Part shown: positions 1 through 8,411 of the stretch, in pieces
Layout: each line of letters opens with the position of its first letter
Numbering within the stretch: position 1 is the stretch's first letter
From: JAPORK01 sp026710285
GTDB taxonomy: Bacteria > Pseudomonadota > Gammaproteobacteria > Pseudomonadales > Endozoicomonadaceae
Reading direction: 5' to 3'
Assembly: GCA_965201045.1 (NCBI GenBank)
Contig: OZ241746.1
Coordinates: 5,270,001 to 5,334,000, forward strand
Length of the DNA: 64,000 nt
Translations under genes and position numbers: made by a program
The notes under the pieces: generated by a model
What the model was told of the DNA's origin: nothing
What the model saw: only the letters and a program-made list of their open reading frames with translations
The model's database searches: none

Positions 1-146
1 TTCATCATCAGTTGATCAGTCACATGCAAACAGAAAGATATCCTTAAATGTACAATATATACGAGGTGTAGTTTGCAATGAGCGGATAGCAGAGCGTAGA
101 ATAGAGTTCCTGTTTTTTTACAAATTATATTTAACAGAGGCGTAGT

Positions 147-905
147 ATGTCTGAAAAAAATACTAAGAAAACGACCCATTTTGGTTTTCAGAATGTGGGC
201 TGGAAAGAGAAAGAAAAACGCGTGGCCGGTGTGTTTCATTCTGTGGCAGCAAAATATGATATTATGAATGATCTGATGTCATTTGGTATGCACCGGTTAT
301 GGAAGCAGTTTGCCATTAATTTAAGTGCTGCAAGACCGAGGCAGTGTATCCTTGATGTAGCCGGAGGAACGGGAGATCTGACTGCTCACTTTTCGCGTAT
401 TGTCGGACCCGAAGGTCGGGTTATTCTTGCTGATATCAATGCTTCTATGCTTAAAACAGGAAGAGATAAACTGTTTGATAAGGGTGTCTGTGGCAATGTG
501 GAATATATACAGGCAAATGCTGAATCACTTCCTTTTGCAAAAAATACTTTTGATTGTATTACTATCTCCTTTGGTTTACGTAATGTAACCGATAAAGATG
601 CTGCATTGTGTTCAATGTTGCACTGTCTTAAGCCCGGTGGGCGCCTGTTAATTTTAGAGTTTTCTAAAGTTAATAATCAGCTGATAAAAAAATTCTATGA
701 TTTTTATTCATTTTCTGTTTTACCTGTTATGGGTAAATTCGTAGCAAATGACGCTGATAGTTATCGCTATTTAGCTGAGTCTATCCGTATGCATCCGGAT
801 CAGGAAACTTTAAAACAAATGATGGAGCAGGCAGGATTTGCACAGGTCACCTACCAAAATATTCTCTCTGGTATTGTTTCATTGCACCGGGGTATTAAAC
901 CATAG
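147..905 (+). CDS. ubiE: Ubiquinone/menaquinone biosynthesis C-methyltransferase UbiE
   Basis: SAM-dependent C-methyltransferase of ubiquinone and menaquinone synthesis. It methylates the benzoquinol ring and demethylmenaquinol in the cytoplasm at the membrane face. The 252-residue protein has the usual length. The N-terminal region with VFHSVAAKYDIMNDLMSFG and the SAM-binding LDVAGGTGDLT (about residues 69-79) are family hallmarks, as is the FGLRNVTDK stretch near 147. A modest Shine-Dalgarno (AGAGG) lies 8 bases before the ATG. The usual downstream partners ubiJ and ubiB are absent; a tRNA gene on the other strand follows at once, so ubiE stands alone here. The 146 bases upstream hold no recognisable gene. 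Confidence 0.97.
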   Translation: MSEKNTKKTTHFGFQNVGWKEKEKRVAGVFHSVAAKYDIMNDLMSFGMHRLWKQFAINLSAARPRQCILDVAGGTGDLTAHFSRIVGPEGRVILADINASMLKTGRDKLFDKGVCGNVEYIQANAESLPFAKNTFDCITISFGLRNVTDKDAALCSMLHCLKPGGRLLILEFSKVNNQLIKKFYDFYSFSVLPVMGKFVANDADSYRYLAESIRMHPDQETLKQMMEQAGFAQVTYQNILSGIVSLHRGIKP

Positions 906-915
906 GTTTGTGGTG

Positions 916-991
<76 letters not shown>

Positions 992-1434
992 TTAACACAA
1001 GATTCATTTATGCGATTTTTATTGCAAATCATCATCTTGTTGAGTTCAAAAGATGGGAAGCGATTAATTTCCTGCAACCCAATGATTGAGAATTAAACAT
1101 TTTTATTGAAAATAAGTCAAGATTTTTTTGAGAAAACTTTCTTGTTTATTGATAAGTAAATAATTTGTGCTGCTGAATATTTGTTTATAATCATGTACTT
1201 AGGTGATATTGCATGATGATCAGTAAAAAGGTATTAAAGATCTGTTCTCCAGAAAAATAATAGTTTGTGGTGTTGTGCAAAAGATAATTACTGAGCCTTT
1301 CAAAAAATGCTGATTTTGAAAATATAAAAATTGCTGGAAGTGTTGTGAGGTACAGTAACTTAAAACGGTGGTTTATTTTAAGCAAAACAGTGAGCAGTGT
1401 TCCTTGTAACATGGGTGATGACGGATATATAAAA
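992..1434. other. Intergenic stretch, no gene recognised
   Basis: AT-rich sequence between tRNA-Phe and the ligase gene. An 84-codon open frame on the minus strand (1191-1445) overlaps the ligase stop and has no family features; I regard it as chance. No clear terminator or repeat was seen. The promoter for tRNA-Phe should lie just above 991. Confidence 0.4.
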
Positions 1435-3408
1435 CTAACCACCATAGCGGGGACGAAAACGTGCCGGATGGTTTATTCTTTCCCGTAATTGAATACGCAT
1501 CTGGTCTATCTGATCTGCCGTCTGTGCGGCATCAGTGATCTTAGCCAGGCGGAGCATTTCACCAAGCAGATAGTAAGTTTCAATTACACTTTCCATGCCG
1601 TGCCATTTCAAGAACACCGGAAACAGATGAGTCAGTGCTTCCTCTGCCCCTTTTTCTTTTTCCAGTAACCTGGCAAGACGAAGGTGTGCAGGGAAATATC
1701 CCGGATGTTTCCTGAGTGCCTGCTGCAAATAACCGCGTTCATCTAAACTGTTCGGTGGTTGTGTTAATTTTAATGTAACTGCCTGGTGAGATAGCAGTGC
1801 AAGCCAGTAGTCTAATTTAACCACAGCACTTTGCCGCTGTTGCTGAATCAGAACCCACTGCCATATGTGATCAAACAACGCTTGTTGTTCAGGTGCAGAA
1901 AGCCATGGCAGAGCACTATAAGTGTGTTGAAAAAAGTGATCGGTTGCCACGGTATTAAGCGGATCCAGCGTCATAATGAGTTGCGCTGTCTCTTTGCTCA
2001 TCAGCTGACTATTTACAGTTTGTTCTTTCTTCCACTCTATAAACCATAAAGAAGCACCGCCGAGTAGCAGTAACCTGAACCAGAGCACAATAACAGTCAT
2101 TGCTGCTAATAAGCGTACAGCGGAAGATAGCGTAATTTTTTTCAGTGCATGGATATAACGTAACCGCCACGCCAGCCATAAAATTCTGGAAAAAATTGTA
2201 CCGGCGATGATGTTGAGATAATCAATATAAAAAATGAAGTTAATCAGCGCATGAATAAACAGTACGCAATTAATCAGTATAAGTGCGACCAGTTGATGTT
2301 GATAAGAGATGATCTGAGAAGAAGTGCGTTGATCACCACGGATTCGCCACAGACACCACAGATGCCAGAAGATCCATAAGATGAAGCATCCAAAAAGAAC
2401 AGCGCCGCCCTCATGCAGTAATTGCAGATAGTCATTATGCGCCAGCTTGCCGGCGCTGATAAACTCGGTGCGAAGCGGAGGATAGAGTATTGCAAAAGTA
2501 CCCAGTCCGGTGCCCAACCATGGATGCTGTTTAAATAGTGTCCAGGCAGCCTGCCACTGTGGAAGCCGTGCGTTGAGCGTACCGAGATCATTGAAATCTC
2601 TGGAGAGCGTTTTACCTGCGATAACCGGTATCAGTTTTACCGCAAGATAAGCAATCAGCGCAATGAGCAGATAGATCATCACCACTTTGACAGAGCGTTT
2701 AAAAGACCAGCCTGCCAGTAAAAATCCGCAACAGCCCAATATCCATGAAGCAATGCCGCCTCTGGAAAAAGTAGCCATCAAGGCAAACAGCAATACAAAC
2801 TGACCGAATACCGACCACGCCGACCAGCGCTTTTCTATACACCAGGTGTGCTGAAGCCATAACAGACTGCCTGTATATATAATGGCTGCATAGGTGTTAA
2901 CATCGTATTGTGGTCCGGCGATGCGGGTGATGAAAATCAGATACTGGGCGATTCCCCATGCTGCGGCACAGAGTGTCAGTGCAATAATAGTGATGCGTAA
3001 AGGATTCCATATGCCTGATACACAGCAGCTGCACAGTAAACAGACCCATAATCCCAGAATCAGTTTCCAGAAGGTAACAAAGCTTAATTCAGGATGAACG
3101 CTCCATAAACTGTTTAATCCGAATAATACAATAGCAAACAGTGCTGCTGCATGCGGCCATAATGCAAAGAGCGGACGGGAACGGGTAACCTGTAGCAGCG
3201 TAGCAGCAGTTAAACTACCGGTGGCAATCAGCAACCATAAAAAAGTGGCACCGGTATGCACCAGCAATGCAGCCAGTGCTATGCCAAATAAACCGGTGAT
3301 ACAGCGGATTGGGTTGAGCAACTTATCGTGGACGACAAAATGCAGGAAGGTGTTTGGATTCAACACCATTGCTATCATCTGCCTTACACTCCCAGAAAAT
3401 TGCACCAT
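1435..3408 (-). CDS. PglL/TfpO-type O-oligosaccharyltransferase (Wzy_C ligase), probable pilin glycosylase
   Basis: Polytopic inner-membrane ligase of the O-antigen ligase/PglL superfamily, which moves a lipid-linked glycan from the periplasmic face onto a protein or lipid A core. About ten hydrophobic helices fill residues 35-260 and 330-480. The diagnostic Wzy_C motif HNDYLQLLHEGG is at about 324-335, after FSRGG at about 214. The C-terminal 170 residues are soluble and helical, as in PglL_A-type enzymes. The gene lies directly downstream of pilA on the same strand, which points to the pilin as substrate (inference). The longest frame overlaps pilA by 86 bases with no good ribosome site. 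An ATG at codon 11 (3378) has AAGG close before it, so the true start may be internal. A WaaL-type LPS ligase is the alternative. Confidence 0.8.
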   Translation of the reverse strand: MVQFSGSVRQMIAMVLNPNTFLHFVVHDKLLNPIRCITGLFGIALAALLVHTGATFLWLLIATGSLTAATLLQVTRSRPLFALWPHAAALFAIVLFGLNSLWSVHPELSFVTFWKLILGLWVCLLCSCCVSGIWNPLRITIIALTLCAAAWGIAQYLIFITRIAGPQYDVNTYAAIIYTGSLLWLQHTWCIEKRWSAWSVFGQFVLLFALMATFSRGGIASWILGCCGFLLAGWSFKRSVKVVMIYLLIALIAYLAVKLIPVIAGKTLSRDFNDLGTLNARLPQWQAAWTLFKQHPWLGTGLGTFAILYPPLRTEFISAGKLAHNDYLQLLHEGGAVLFGCFILWIFWHLWCLWRIRGDQRTSSQIISYQHQLVALILINCVLFIHALINFIFYIDYLNIIAGTIFSRILWLAWRLRYIHALKKITLSSAVRLLAAMTVIVLWFRLLLLGGASLWFIEWKKEQTVNSQLMSKETAQLIMTLDPLNTVATDHFFQHTYSALPWLSAPEQQALFDHIWQWVLIQQQRQSAVVKLDYWLALLSHQAVTLKLTQPPNSLDERGYLQQALRKHPGYFPAHLRLARLLEKEKGAEEALTHLFPVFLKWHGMESVIETYYLLGEMLRLAKITDAAQTADQIDQMRIQLRERINHPARFRPRYGG

Positions 3409-3781
3409 TACTATCTGAAGGAACTAGTGTTAGCGTTCTGTCGGTATCATTATCAACTCTATCATTATAAGTGATAGTAATAACTCCATCAGTATTTACC
3501 TGAATATCTTTTACTGCATTTCCTGTAATCTTATCATTTAATCCTGCTTGAGAATTAGTAGTCGGCCACTGATTTGTTGTTGCATAATAATCTGCCACCG
3601 CCGCTTTTGCACCAGCTGCCAGTCCCAGTCCCTCACTCACATGAGCACGTTTGGTATAATCCTGATAAGCGGGTAAAGCGACAGCGGCCAGAATCCCCAC
3701 AATGGCCACTACAATCATCAGTTCAATCAGGGTAAAACCGCGGCCAGGATATTTTTTATCAGATTTTACGAACCAGTCCAT
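3323..3781 (-). CDS. pilA: Type IV major pilin PilA
   Basis: Type IVa pilin subunit, 152 residues. The class III leader is 15 residues and ends GRG before the cleavage site; the mature protein starts FTLIELMIVVAIVGILAAVA, with the conserved Glu5 (residue 20). The C-terminal disulfide pair is Cys132 and Cys149, and the protein ends LPAFCRPR. A strong ribosome site (AGGAGGAG) lies 8 bases before the ATG. The gene is divergent from pilB across 159 bases and is followed, with overlap, by the ligase gene. Type IV pili give twitching, adhesion and DNA uptake. No sigma-54 box of TGGCAC-N5-TTGC type was visible in the shared intergenic region. Confidence 0.95.
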   Translation of the reverse strand: MDWFVKSDKKYPGRGFTLIELMIVVAIVGILAAVALPAYQDYTKRAHVSEGLGLAAGAKAAVADYYATTNQWPTTNSQAGLNDKITGNAVKDIQVNTDGVITITYNDRVDNDTDRTLTLVPSDSNGAIFWECKADDSNGVESKHLPAFCRPR

Positions 3782-3940
3782 GGTGTCTTCTCCTCCTAAG
3801 GGGATGCTTTGGATTTTAAGATTAATAATATTGTTGTTTAATTATGTTGTTGGTTTATTATTTTTTTAGCCGACGATTTTATTATTTATTTCAATATCGC
3901 CTATGCTTTAAAAAAAACCCCATAATAAAAGTTATAGATC

Positions 3941-5644
3941 ATGTTAGAAAAACACGTTACTGGTTTGGCAAAAAAACTTATTCAGGAAGGTCTTCTTTCT
4001 GAAGAGAAAGCCATCGTGGCTCAGCGGGAGTCACAAAAAAAACGCTGCTCTCTTGCAGCTTATCTTGCCACAAAGAAAATGGTTCCGCAGCATATCATCT
4101 GTCGGCTCAATGCTGAGTTGTTTGGGTTGCCTTTTTTTGATGTCCGGGCGATGGACCTCTCTTTTCTGCCAAAAGATATACTGGATGAGAAGCATGTTCG
4201 TCAGCATCTGTGCCTTCCGTTAATGCAGCGTGGTAAACGACTATTTCTGGCTATCACGGACCCGAACAATCAGGCTGCACAGGATATGATGCGGTTTCGT
4301 ACTAATCTGCAAATCGAAACGGTGCTGGTGGATGAACAACAACTCAGGCTGGTTATTGATAAGGTTTTTAATTCGCCGGAAGGACAGCTTGGCGATCTTG
4401 ACGAAGAAGAGCTGGAGAAGCTCAGCGTTGAGCAGGAGGCTGATGATGGCAGTGAAGAAGAGGATGGCAGTGATGATGCACCGGTGGTTAAGTTTGTTCA
4501 CAAGATGCTGCTTTCTGCCATTAAAATGGGTGCATCTGATTTACACTTTGAACCTTATGAAAAAATTTACCGTATTCGTTTTCGTATCGATGGTGTTCTG
4601 CGTGAAGTGGCTCATCCGCCGGTTGCATTAAACCGCAAAATCGTCTCACGGCTTAAGGTAATGGCTAGCATGGATATTTCCGAGCGCCGGGTACCGCAGG
4701 ACGGCAGAATAAAGCTCAAGCTCTCCAAAACCAAAGCCATTGATTTCAGGGTTAATACGCTTCCCACGCTATGGGGAGAAAAAGTGGTTATGCGGATACT
4801 GGACTCTTCCAGTGCCAATCTCGGTATCGATAAACTGGGATACGATGAACAGCAACAGACGCTTTTCACTGAAGCGCTCTCGCAACCACAGGGGATGATT
4901 CTGGTAACCGGTCCTACCGGATCCGGGAAGACGGTTTCTCTGTATACCGGTCTGAAAATTCTCAACACCAGTGAGCGTAATATATCGACCGCCGAAGATC
5001 CGGTGGAAATTTACATGGAAGGCATCAATCAGGTTGGCGTAAATGTAAAGCAGGGGCTTGATTTTGCCAAAGCGCTGCGGGCTTTCCTGCGTCAGGATCC
5101 GGATGTTATTATGGTGGGGGAGATCAGGGATCTTGAAACGGCCAATATCGCTATTAAGGCGGCGCAGACAGGTCATATGGTGCTCTCGACACTGCATACC
5201 AACAGTGCAGCAGAAACCCTGACCCGTCTGCTCAATATGGGCGTTCCTGCATTTAATATTGCCACGTCAGTCAGTTTGATTATCGCACAGCGGCTGGCCC
5301 GCCGTTTATGTTCTGCATGCCGGCAGAAACAAAAAATTCCTGAAGAGGCGCTGCTGCAACAGGGCTTTAAGGAGGAACAAATTAATGACAAAACGACGAT
5401 TTACGGTGCAGATTCTGAAGGGTGTGAAAATTGTGTTAACGGTTATAAAGGGCGAGTAGGTATTTTTGAAGTGGTTGCGATTACCAAGCCGCTTCAGCAA
5501 ATGATTATGCAAGAAAAAAATTCTCTGGAAATTGCGCAACAGGCACGTGAAGAAGGATACAGAGGGTTGAGAGAGTCAGGATTACTTAAAGTGCTGGAAG
5601 GTTTGACCAGCCTGGAGGAAGTTAACCGAGTAACCCTTGAATAA
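3941..5644 (+). CDS. pilB: Type IV pilus extension ATPase PilB
   Basis: Cytoplasmic hexameric ATPase that powers pilus assembly, 567 residues. An N-terminal MshEN-type region (about 1-145) is followed by an acidic linker rich in Glu and Asp (152-180) and the GspE/PilB ATPase domain. The Walker A motif GPTGSGKT is at 324-331, the Walker B DPDVIMVGEIRD at about 386-397, and the His box AAQTGHMVLSTLHT at 408-420. The four-Cys zinc site is CSAC (457-460) with a later CENC. All key residues are present. The usual neighbours pilC and pilD are missing: the next gene is rpmG on the opposite strand, so the pilus cluster is split here. Confidence 0.95.
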   Translation: MLEKHVTGLAKKLIQEGLLSEEKAIVAQRESQKKRCSLAAYLATKKMVPQHIICRLNAELFGLPFFDVRAMDLSFLPKDILDEKHVRQHLCLPLMQRGKRLFLAITDPNNQAAQDMMRFRTNLQIETVLVDEQQLRLVIDKVFNSPEGQLGDLDEEELEKLSVEQEADDGSEEEDGSDDAPVVKFVHKMLLSAIKMGASDLHFEPYEKIYRIRFRIDGVLREVAHPPVALNRKIVSRLKVMASMDISERRVPQDGRIKLKLSKTKAIDFRVNTLPTLWGEKVVMRILDSSSANLGIDKLGYDEQQQTLFTEALSQPQGMILVTGPTGSGKTVSLYTGLKILNTSERNISTAEDPVEIYMEGINQVGVNVKQGLDFAKALRAFLRQDPDVIMVGEIRDLETANIAIKAAQTGHMVLSTLHTNSAAETLTRLLNMGVPAFNIATSVSLIIAQRLARRLCSACRQKQKIPEEALLQQGFKEEQINDKTTIYGADSEGCENCVNGYKGRVGIFEVVAITKPLQQMIMQEKNSLEIAQQAREEGYRGLRESGLLKVLEGLTSLEEVNRVTLE

Positions 5645-5682
5645 TTTTGTCTTGCAAATTAAAGTGGACCAGTAAGTTAGCC

Positions 5683-5724
5683 GGTTAGCTCGCTCCGAAT
5701 AGCAAGAGCGAGCATCGGGTAACC
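5683..5724. terminator. Inverted repeat between convergent pilB and rpmG
   Basis: An 8-bp perfect stem, GCTCGCTC (5688-5695) against GAGCGAGC (5706-5713), is extended by GGTTA (5683-5687) and TAACC (5720-5724) with a bulge. A run of nine T lies about 35 bases further on (5745-5753). It sits between the ends of two convergent genes, so a bidirectional transcription end is likely, although the T run is not adjacent to the stem. Confidence 0.5.
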
Positions 5725-5759
5725 AATGCATTCACAAGCAGTCCATTTTTTTTTGTGGT

Positions 5760-5930
5760 CTATTTAATTTTTGCCTCTTTATACTCCACATGTTTGCGTA
5801 TAACCGGATCATACTTTTTAAAGACCAGTTTATCTGGTGTGTTACGCTTATTTTTATCTGTAGTATAAAAGTGACCTGTACCTGCACTTGATACCAGTCT
5901 TATTTTTTCACGGACATTTTTCTTAGCCAT
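5760..5930 (-). CDS. rpmG: Large ribosomal subunit protein bL33
   Basis: A 56-residue protein starting MAKKNVREKIRLVSSAGTG and ending HVEYKEAKIK, recognisable as bL33. It is the Cys-free form, since no zinc-binding CxxC pairs are present. GGAGG lies 8 bases before the ATG. It follows rpmB on the same strand by 33 bases, the standard gammaproteobacterial rpmB-rpmG operon. Confidence 0.95.
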   Translation of the reverse strand: MAKKNVREKIRLVSSAGTGHFYTTDKNKRNTPDKLVFKKYDPVIRKHVEYKEAKIK

Positions 5931-5963
5931 AAATCAATCCTCCAAAAGCCGAAATCCAAAATA

Positions 5964-6200
5964 TCAGATGTTAATGCCGTTAGCGCGCATTTTTGCCAGT
6001 GCAGCATCTACACCGATTTTATCAATAATGCGCATACCTTTGACAGAAGTTCTGAGCTTGATAAAGCGTTTTTCAGCTTCTGACCAATAGCGATGAGTTT
6101 GAAAGTTAGGATAAACTTTACGCTTGGTTTTGTTGTTCGCATGGGAAACATTATTCCCAGGTCGGGTTCTTTTACCAGTTATCGGACAATATTTAGACAT
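5964..6200 (-). CDS. rpmB: Large ribosomal subunit protein bL28
   Basis: A 78-residue protein with the bL28 signature: start MSKYCPITGKRTRPGNNVSHA, then KRKVYPNFQTHRYW and KLRTSVKGMRIIDKIG. It is full length. GAGAGG precedes the ATG. It is the first gene of the rpmB-rpmG operon, and the promoter must lie in the AT-rich stretch above 6200. Confidence 0.96.
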   Translation of the reverse strand: MSKYCPITGKRTRPGNNVSHANNKTKRKVYPNFQTHRYWSEAEKRFIKLRTSVKGMRIIDKIGVDAALAKMRANGINI

Positions 6201-6530
6201 CCGGACCTCTCTAATCTGTTTTGTTCACCGGGCACTCCCGGTTACCACTATTTTTACCTGCTGGTTTATTTTGAGTAAACTCACAATTACTTTTCGTGAG
6301 TTTACAACTACTTAATAACAGATGAACCGGTAAAACTCTCTGCATTCTACCTGCATTCTACTCAATTCACTATTTTAAGCATTAAAAAACAAAAATGTAT
6401 CGCAACTTTAATGTAAGAGGGCTATTTTTACCATATTTTTTTTATAAAAGCAAACTTTATATTTATTTAAAATTTGCTTTTGTTGTTTTTTGCGCTAACA
6501 GATTTGTGCAAAAGCATAAGCTTACTTGCA
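6201..6530. repeat. Intergenic region with two inverted repeats and a short direct repeat
   Basis: No gene is seen between rpmB and bamE. A perfect 10-bp inverted repeat, GTAAACTCAC (6275-6284) with GTGAGTTTAC (6296-6305), is separated by 11 bases. CTGCATTCTAC occurs twice in tandem near 6340-6362. AAAAGCAAA (6446-6454) pairs with TTTGCTTTT (6473-6481) and is followed by a T-rich run; this could be a weak terminator. The rpmB promoter and the bamE transcript end should both be here. Confidence 0.5.
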
Positions 6531-6947
6531 TCATTTTACCTCTACAGCCTTATGATGCTGCTCATGTTTAACCCTATGATGCTGTGCTTGTTTAGCTTCA
6601 TGCTGTTGAGGCAAAGCATTCCTCGTCATTCTGATCAGCTGGTTCTGTTGGAAAAACAGGGTCAACCGCTTTTGTTGCCGAGGTTCACCGCCGGGCTGAA
6701 AGCTATAGACATAATCCCAGCGATTTTTATTAAAAATATCTGTTAACACCGGATTACCCATAATAAAGGCAACCTGCTCTTTGGTCATACCCGTTTTTAG
6801 CTGTCTGATCTTTTTTTCAGCCAAAACATTTCCCTGTTGTATATCCATTTTATATACGCCCGGAAAACTGAAAAAATTGCTGTTACTGCACCCGGTGATC
6901 ATTGACACAAAGGCACTTAGTAGTAAAAAGTATATTAACTGTTTCAT
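6531..6947 (-). CDS. bamE: Outer-membrane assembly lipoprotein BamE (SmpA/OmlA)
   Basis: Small lipoprotein of the BAM complex, which helps insert beta-barrel proteins into the outer membrane. A lipoprotein signal peptide ends in the lipobox ITGC (Cys20). The BamE core runs from VYKMDIQQGN through LKTGMTKEQVAFIMGNP to WDYVYSF and RLTLFF. The 138-residue length is normal, but the tail after about residue 112 is rich in His, Gln and Lys (for example QHHRVKHEQHHK), which is unusual and possibly disordered or metal-binding. No fur gene, the common divergent neighbour, is present. Confidence 0.93.
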   Translation of the reverse strand: MKQLIYFLLLSAFVSMITGCSNSNFFSFPGVYKMDIQQGNVLAEKKIRQLKTGMTKEQVAFIMGNPVLTDIFNKNRWDYVYSFQPGGEPRQQKRLTLFFQQNQLIRMTRNALPQQHEAKQAQHHRVKHEQHHKAVEVK

Positions 6948-7095
6948 GGCTTCAATATAATTTTATCAATGTAAAAATAGAACTTTATAAGTATTTTATG
7001 GTAATTTACAAGTTTTATTTTTTTATTTTTACATATAAGTTGCTATTTGCATTATTTTTTTACCGGGCACCCCGTAAAACCTCGCTCTTCAGAAC

Positions 7096-7118
7096 CTGTC
7101 TCTTAGTTACATTTTTCA
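7096..7118 (+). repeat. Isolated IS50/Tn5-like terminal repeat
   Basis: The sequence CTGTCTCTTAGTTACATTTT matches the ends of the MITE at 42801-42988 and another single end at 63744. The first ten bases equal the Tn5 mosaic end. No transposase or second end is visible nearby, so this is a relic. It lies in the 273-base gap between bamE and the recombinase gene, which holds no other recognisable feature. Confidence 0.6.
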
Positions 7119-7220
7119 TTTTGTTCAAAAACAAGATAAGGCTTCTGCAACAGGTTCAGTTCATTCGCCATTATCCTGCTATTCCTTCATTAAAGTATAA
7201 AAATGCATCATCATTGAAAG

Positions 7221-8357
7221 TTAGCGATTATGCAACTGATGATCTTTGGTCAGTGCTCTCAATCGCTCCCGTTCCGGCGTATAATATTGCTGTGTTGTGG
7301 TAATAGATTCATGACCTGCAAAAACCGACAGATCTTCAATATCCATCTGTTTTGCAAGATGAGACAGTGCGGTGTGGCGCAGAGAGTGAAAGCTTTTCTG
7401 TTCAAGTCGGTTGGCAAGATCTGCATTGGAAGCAATAACCTGATCTGCACAATACGCCATAAACTGACTAAACCATGTTCTGATCTGTCTGACTTTGATC
7501 GAGCGGAATACCTGATGACCTGTTGCAGCAACCTTTACCGGTCGCAGTGCTGGCGCTAAAGGGAAATCATCCGCGGTAAAACTGCCTGCTCCATGGAATG
7601 TTCTGTAAGTGTTGATAGCCTGAAACATATCGGGTGTTACCGGCAGCTGTCTGAGGCGTCTGCCTTTGCCCAGAAGATACAGAGTCAGCTCGCTGTTTTT
7701 ATCTGGACGGATCGCTTTACAGGTGTGTGATGCCAGTTCAGATTCCCGCAATGCCGCACCATATGTTAATGCAAAAATATAGTTAAGACGGGCTTTTTCC
7801 ATTGACTGGCGTTCACTTTCTTCCGGGTAATTTTTAAGGCTGTCCAGAACAACTTCCCATTCATCACAAAAAAAATAGCGGGATTCACCATGTCCACGAG
7901 CATATTTTTCACCGCTTTTAGCGAAGGCACCGAAAGCATTACCCTGGCTGTAACCGGTGGTATGCAGATAGTTAAAAAAGCTATTTAATACCGCAACAAT
8001 CTGATCAGTACTTTTACCTGGTTTAATGGCATAAGGAAAGTAAACCTTTTCCGGCATCTCTTTATTAATGCCCGGCACTCTCCATTCGGGCCAGGGGTTT
8101 TGCAAAAAAGTGATATAAAGCTCAACATCTGCCAGGGTGACAGCCGCATAATTTTTATTTAATGCTTTACGTGCAAAGGCGGTGAATCTGATAAGTTCTC
8201 GGGTGTAACGCCTGAGCGTTTCTGCCGAACGACGTTCCGCCCGACGCAAAAACAGTGCAAGCGCTTCTTTGTCGCTGCTGACACCCAGCCGGTTGGCAGG
8301 GTCAGCCTCAGCAGAGGGTGTCAGCGCTGTTGTATTTGTTGTGTAGAGTGATGACAT
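7221..8357 (-). CDS. Tyrosine site-specific recombinase/integrase
   Basis: Phage-integrase-family recombinase, 378 residues. An N-terminal SAM-like core-binding domain (about 28-150) precedes the catalytic domain. The catalytic residues can be traced: Arg204 (ALRESEL), Lys231 (GKGRRLRQLPV), His324 and Arg327 (HSLRHTA), His349 (AGHESI) and the nucleophile Tyr358 or Tyr359 (QQYYT). All are intact, so it may be active. It is longer than XerC or XerD and has no dif-related context. No phage genes, attachment-site duplication or integron cassettes were seen next to it, so the substrate is unknown. It is close upstream of guaC on the same strand but with no obvious functional link. Confidence 0.88.
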   Translation of the reverse strand: MSSLYTTNTTALTPSAEADPANRLGVSSDKEALALFLRRAERRSAETLRRYTRELIRFTAFARKALNKNYAAVTLADVELYITFLQNPWPEWRVPGINKEMPEKVYFPYAIKPGKSTDQIVAVLNSFFNYLHTTGYSQGNAFGAFAKSGEKYARGHGESRYFFCDEWEVVLDSLKNYPEESERQSMEKARLNYIFALTYGAALRESELASHTCKAIRPDKNSELTLYLLGKGRRLRQLPVTPDMFQAINTYRTFHGAGSFTADDFPLAPALRPVKVAATGHQVFRSIKVRQIRTWFSQFMAYCADQVIASNADLANRLEQKSFHSLRHTALSHLAKQMDIEDLSVFAGHESITTTQQYYTPERERLRALTKDHQLHNR

Positions 8358-8411
8358 AACTTAATTATGGCCATTGTTGTTTTTATGTGCTGGCACAGAA
8401 AATCAGCTAAG

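Noticed and set aside
1191..1445. 84-codon minus-strand frame after the ligase gene
   Set aside because: Low-complexity AT-rich composition, no ribosome site, no family features.
6902..7303. 133-codon plus-strand frame after bamE
   Set aside because: It crosses the end of bamE, an IS end relic and the recombinase gene; composition is that of non-coding AT-rich DNA.
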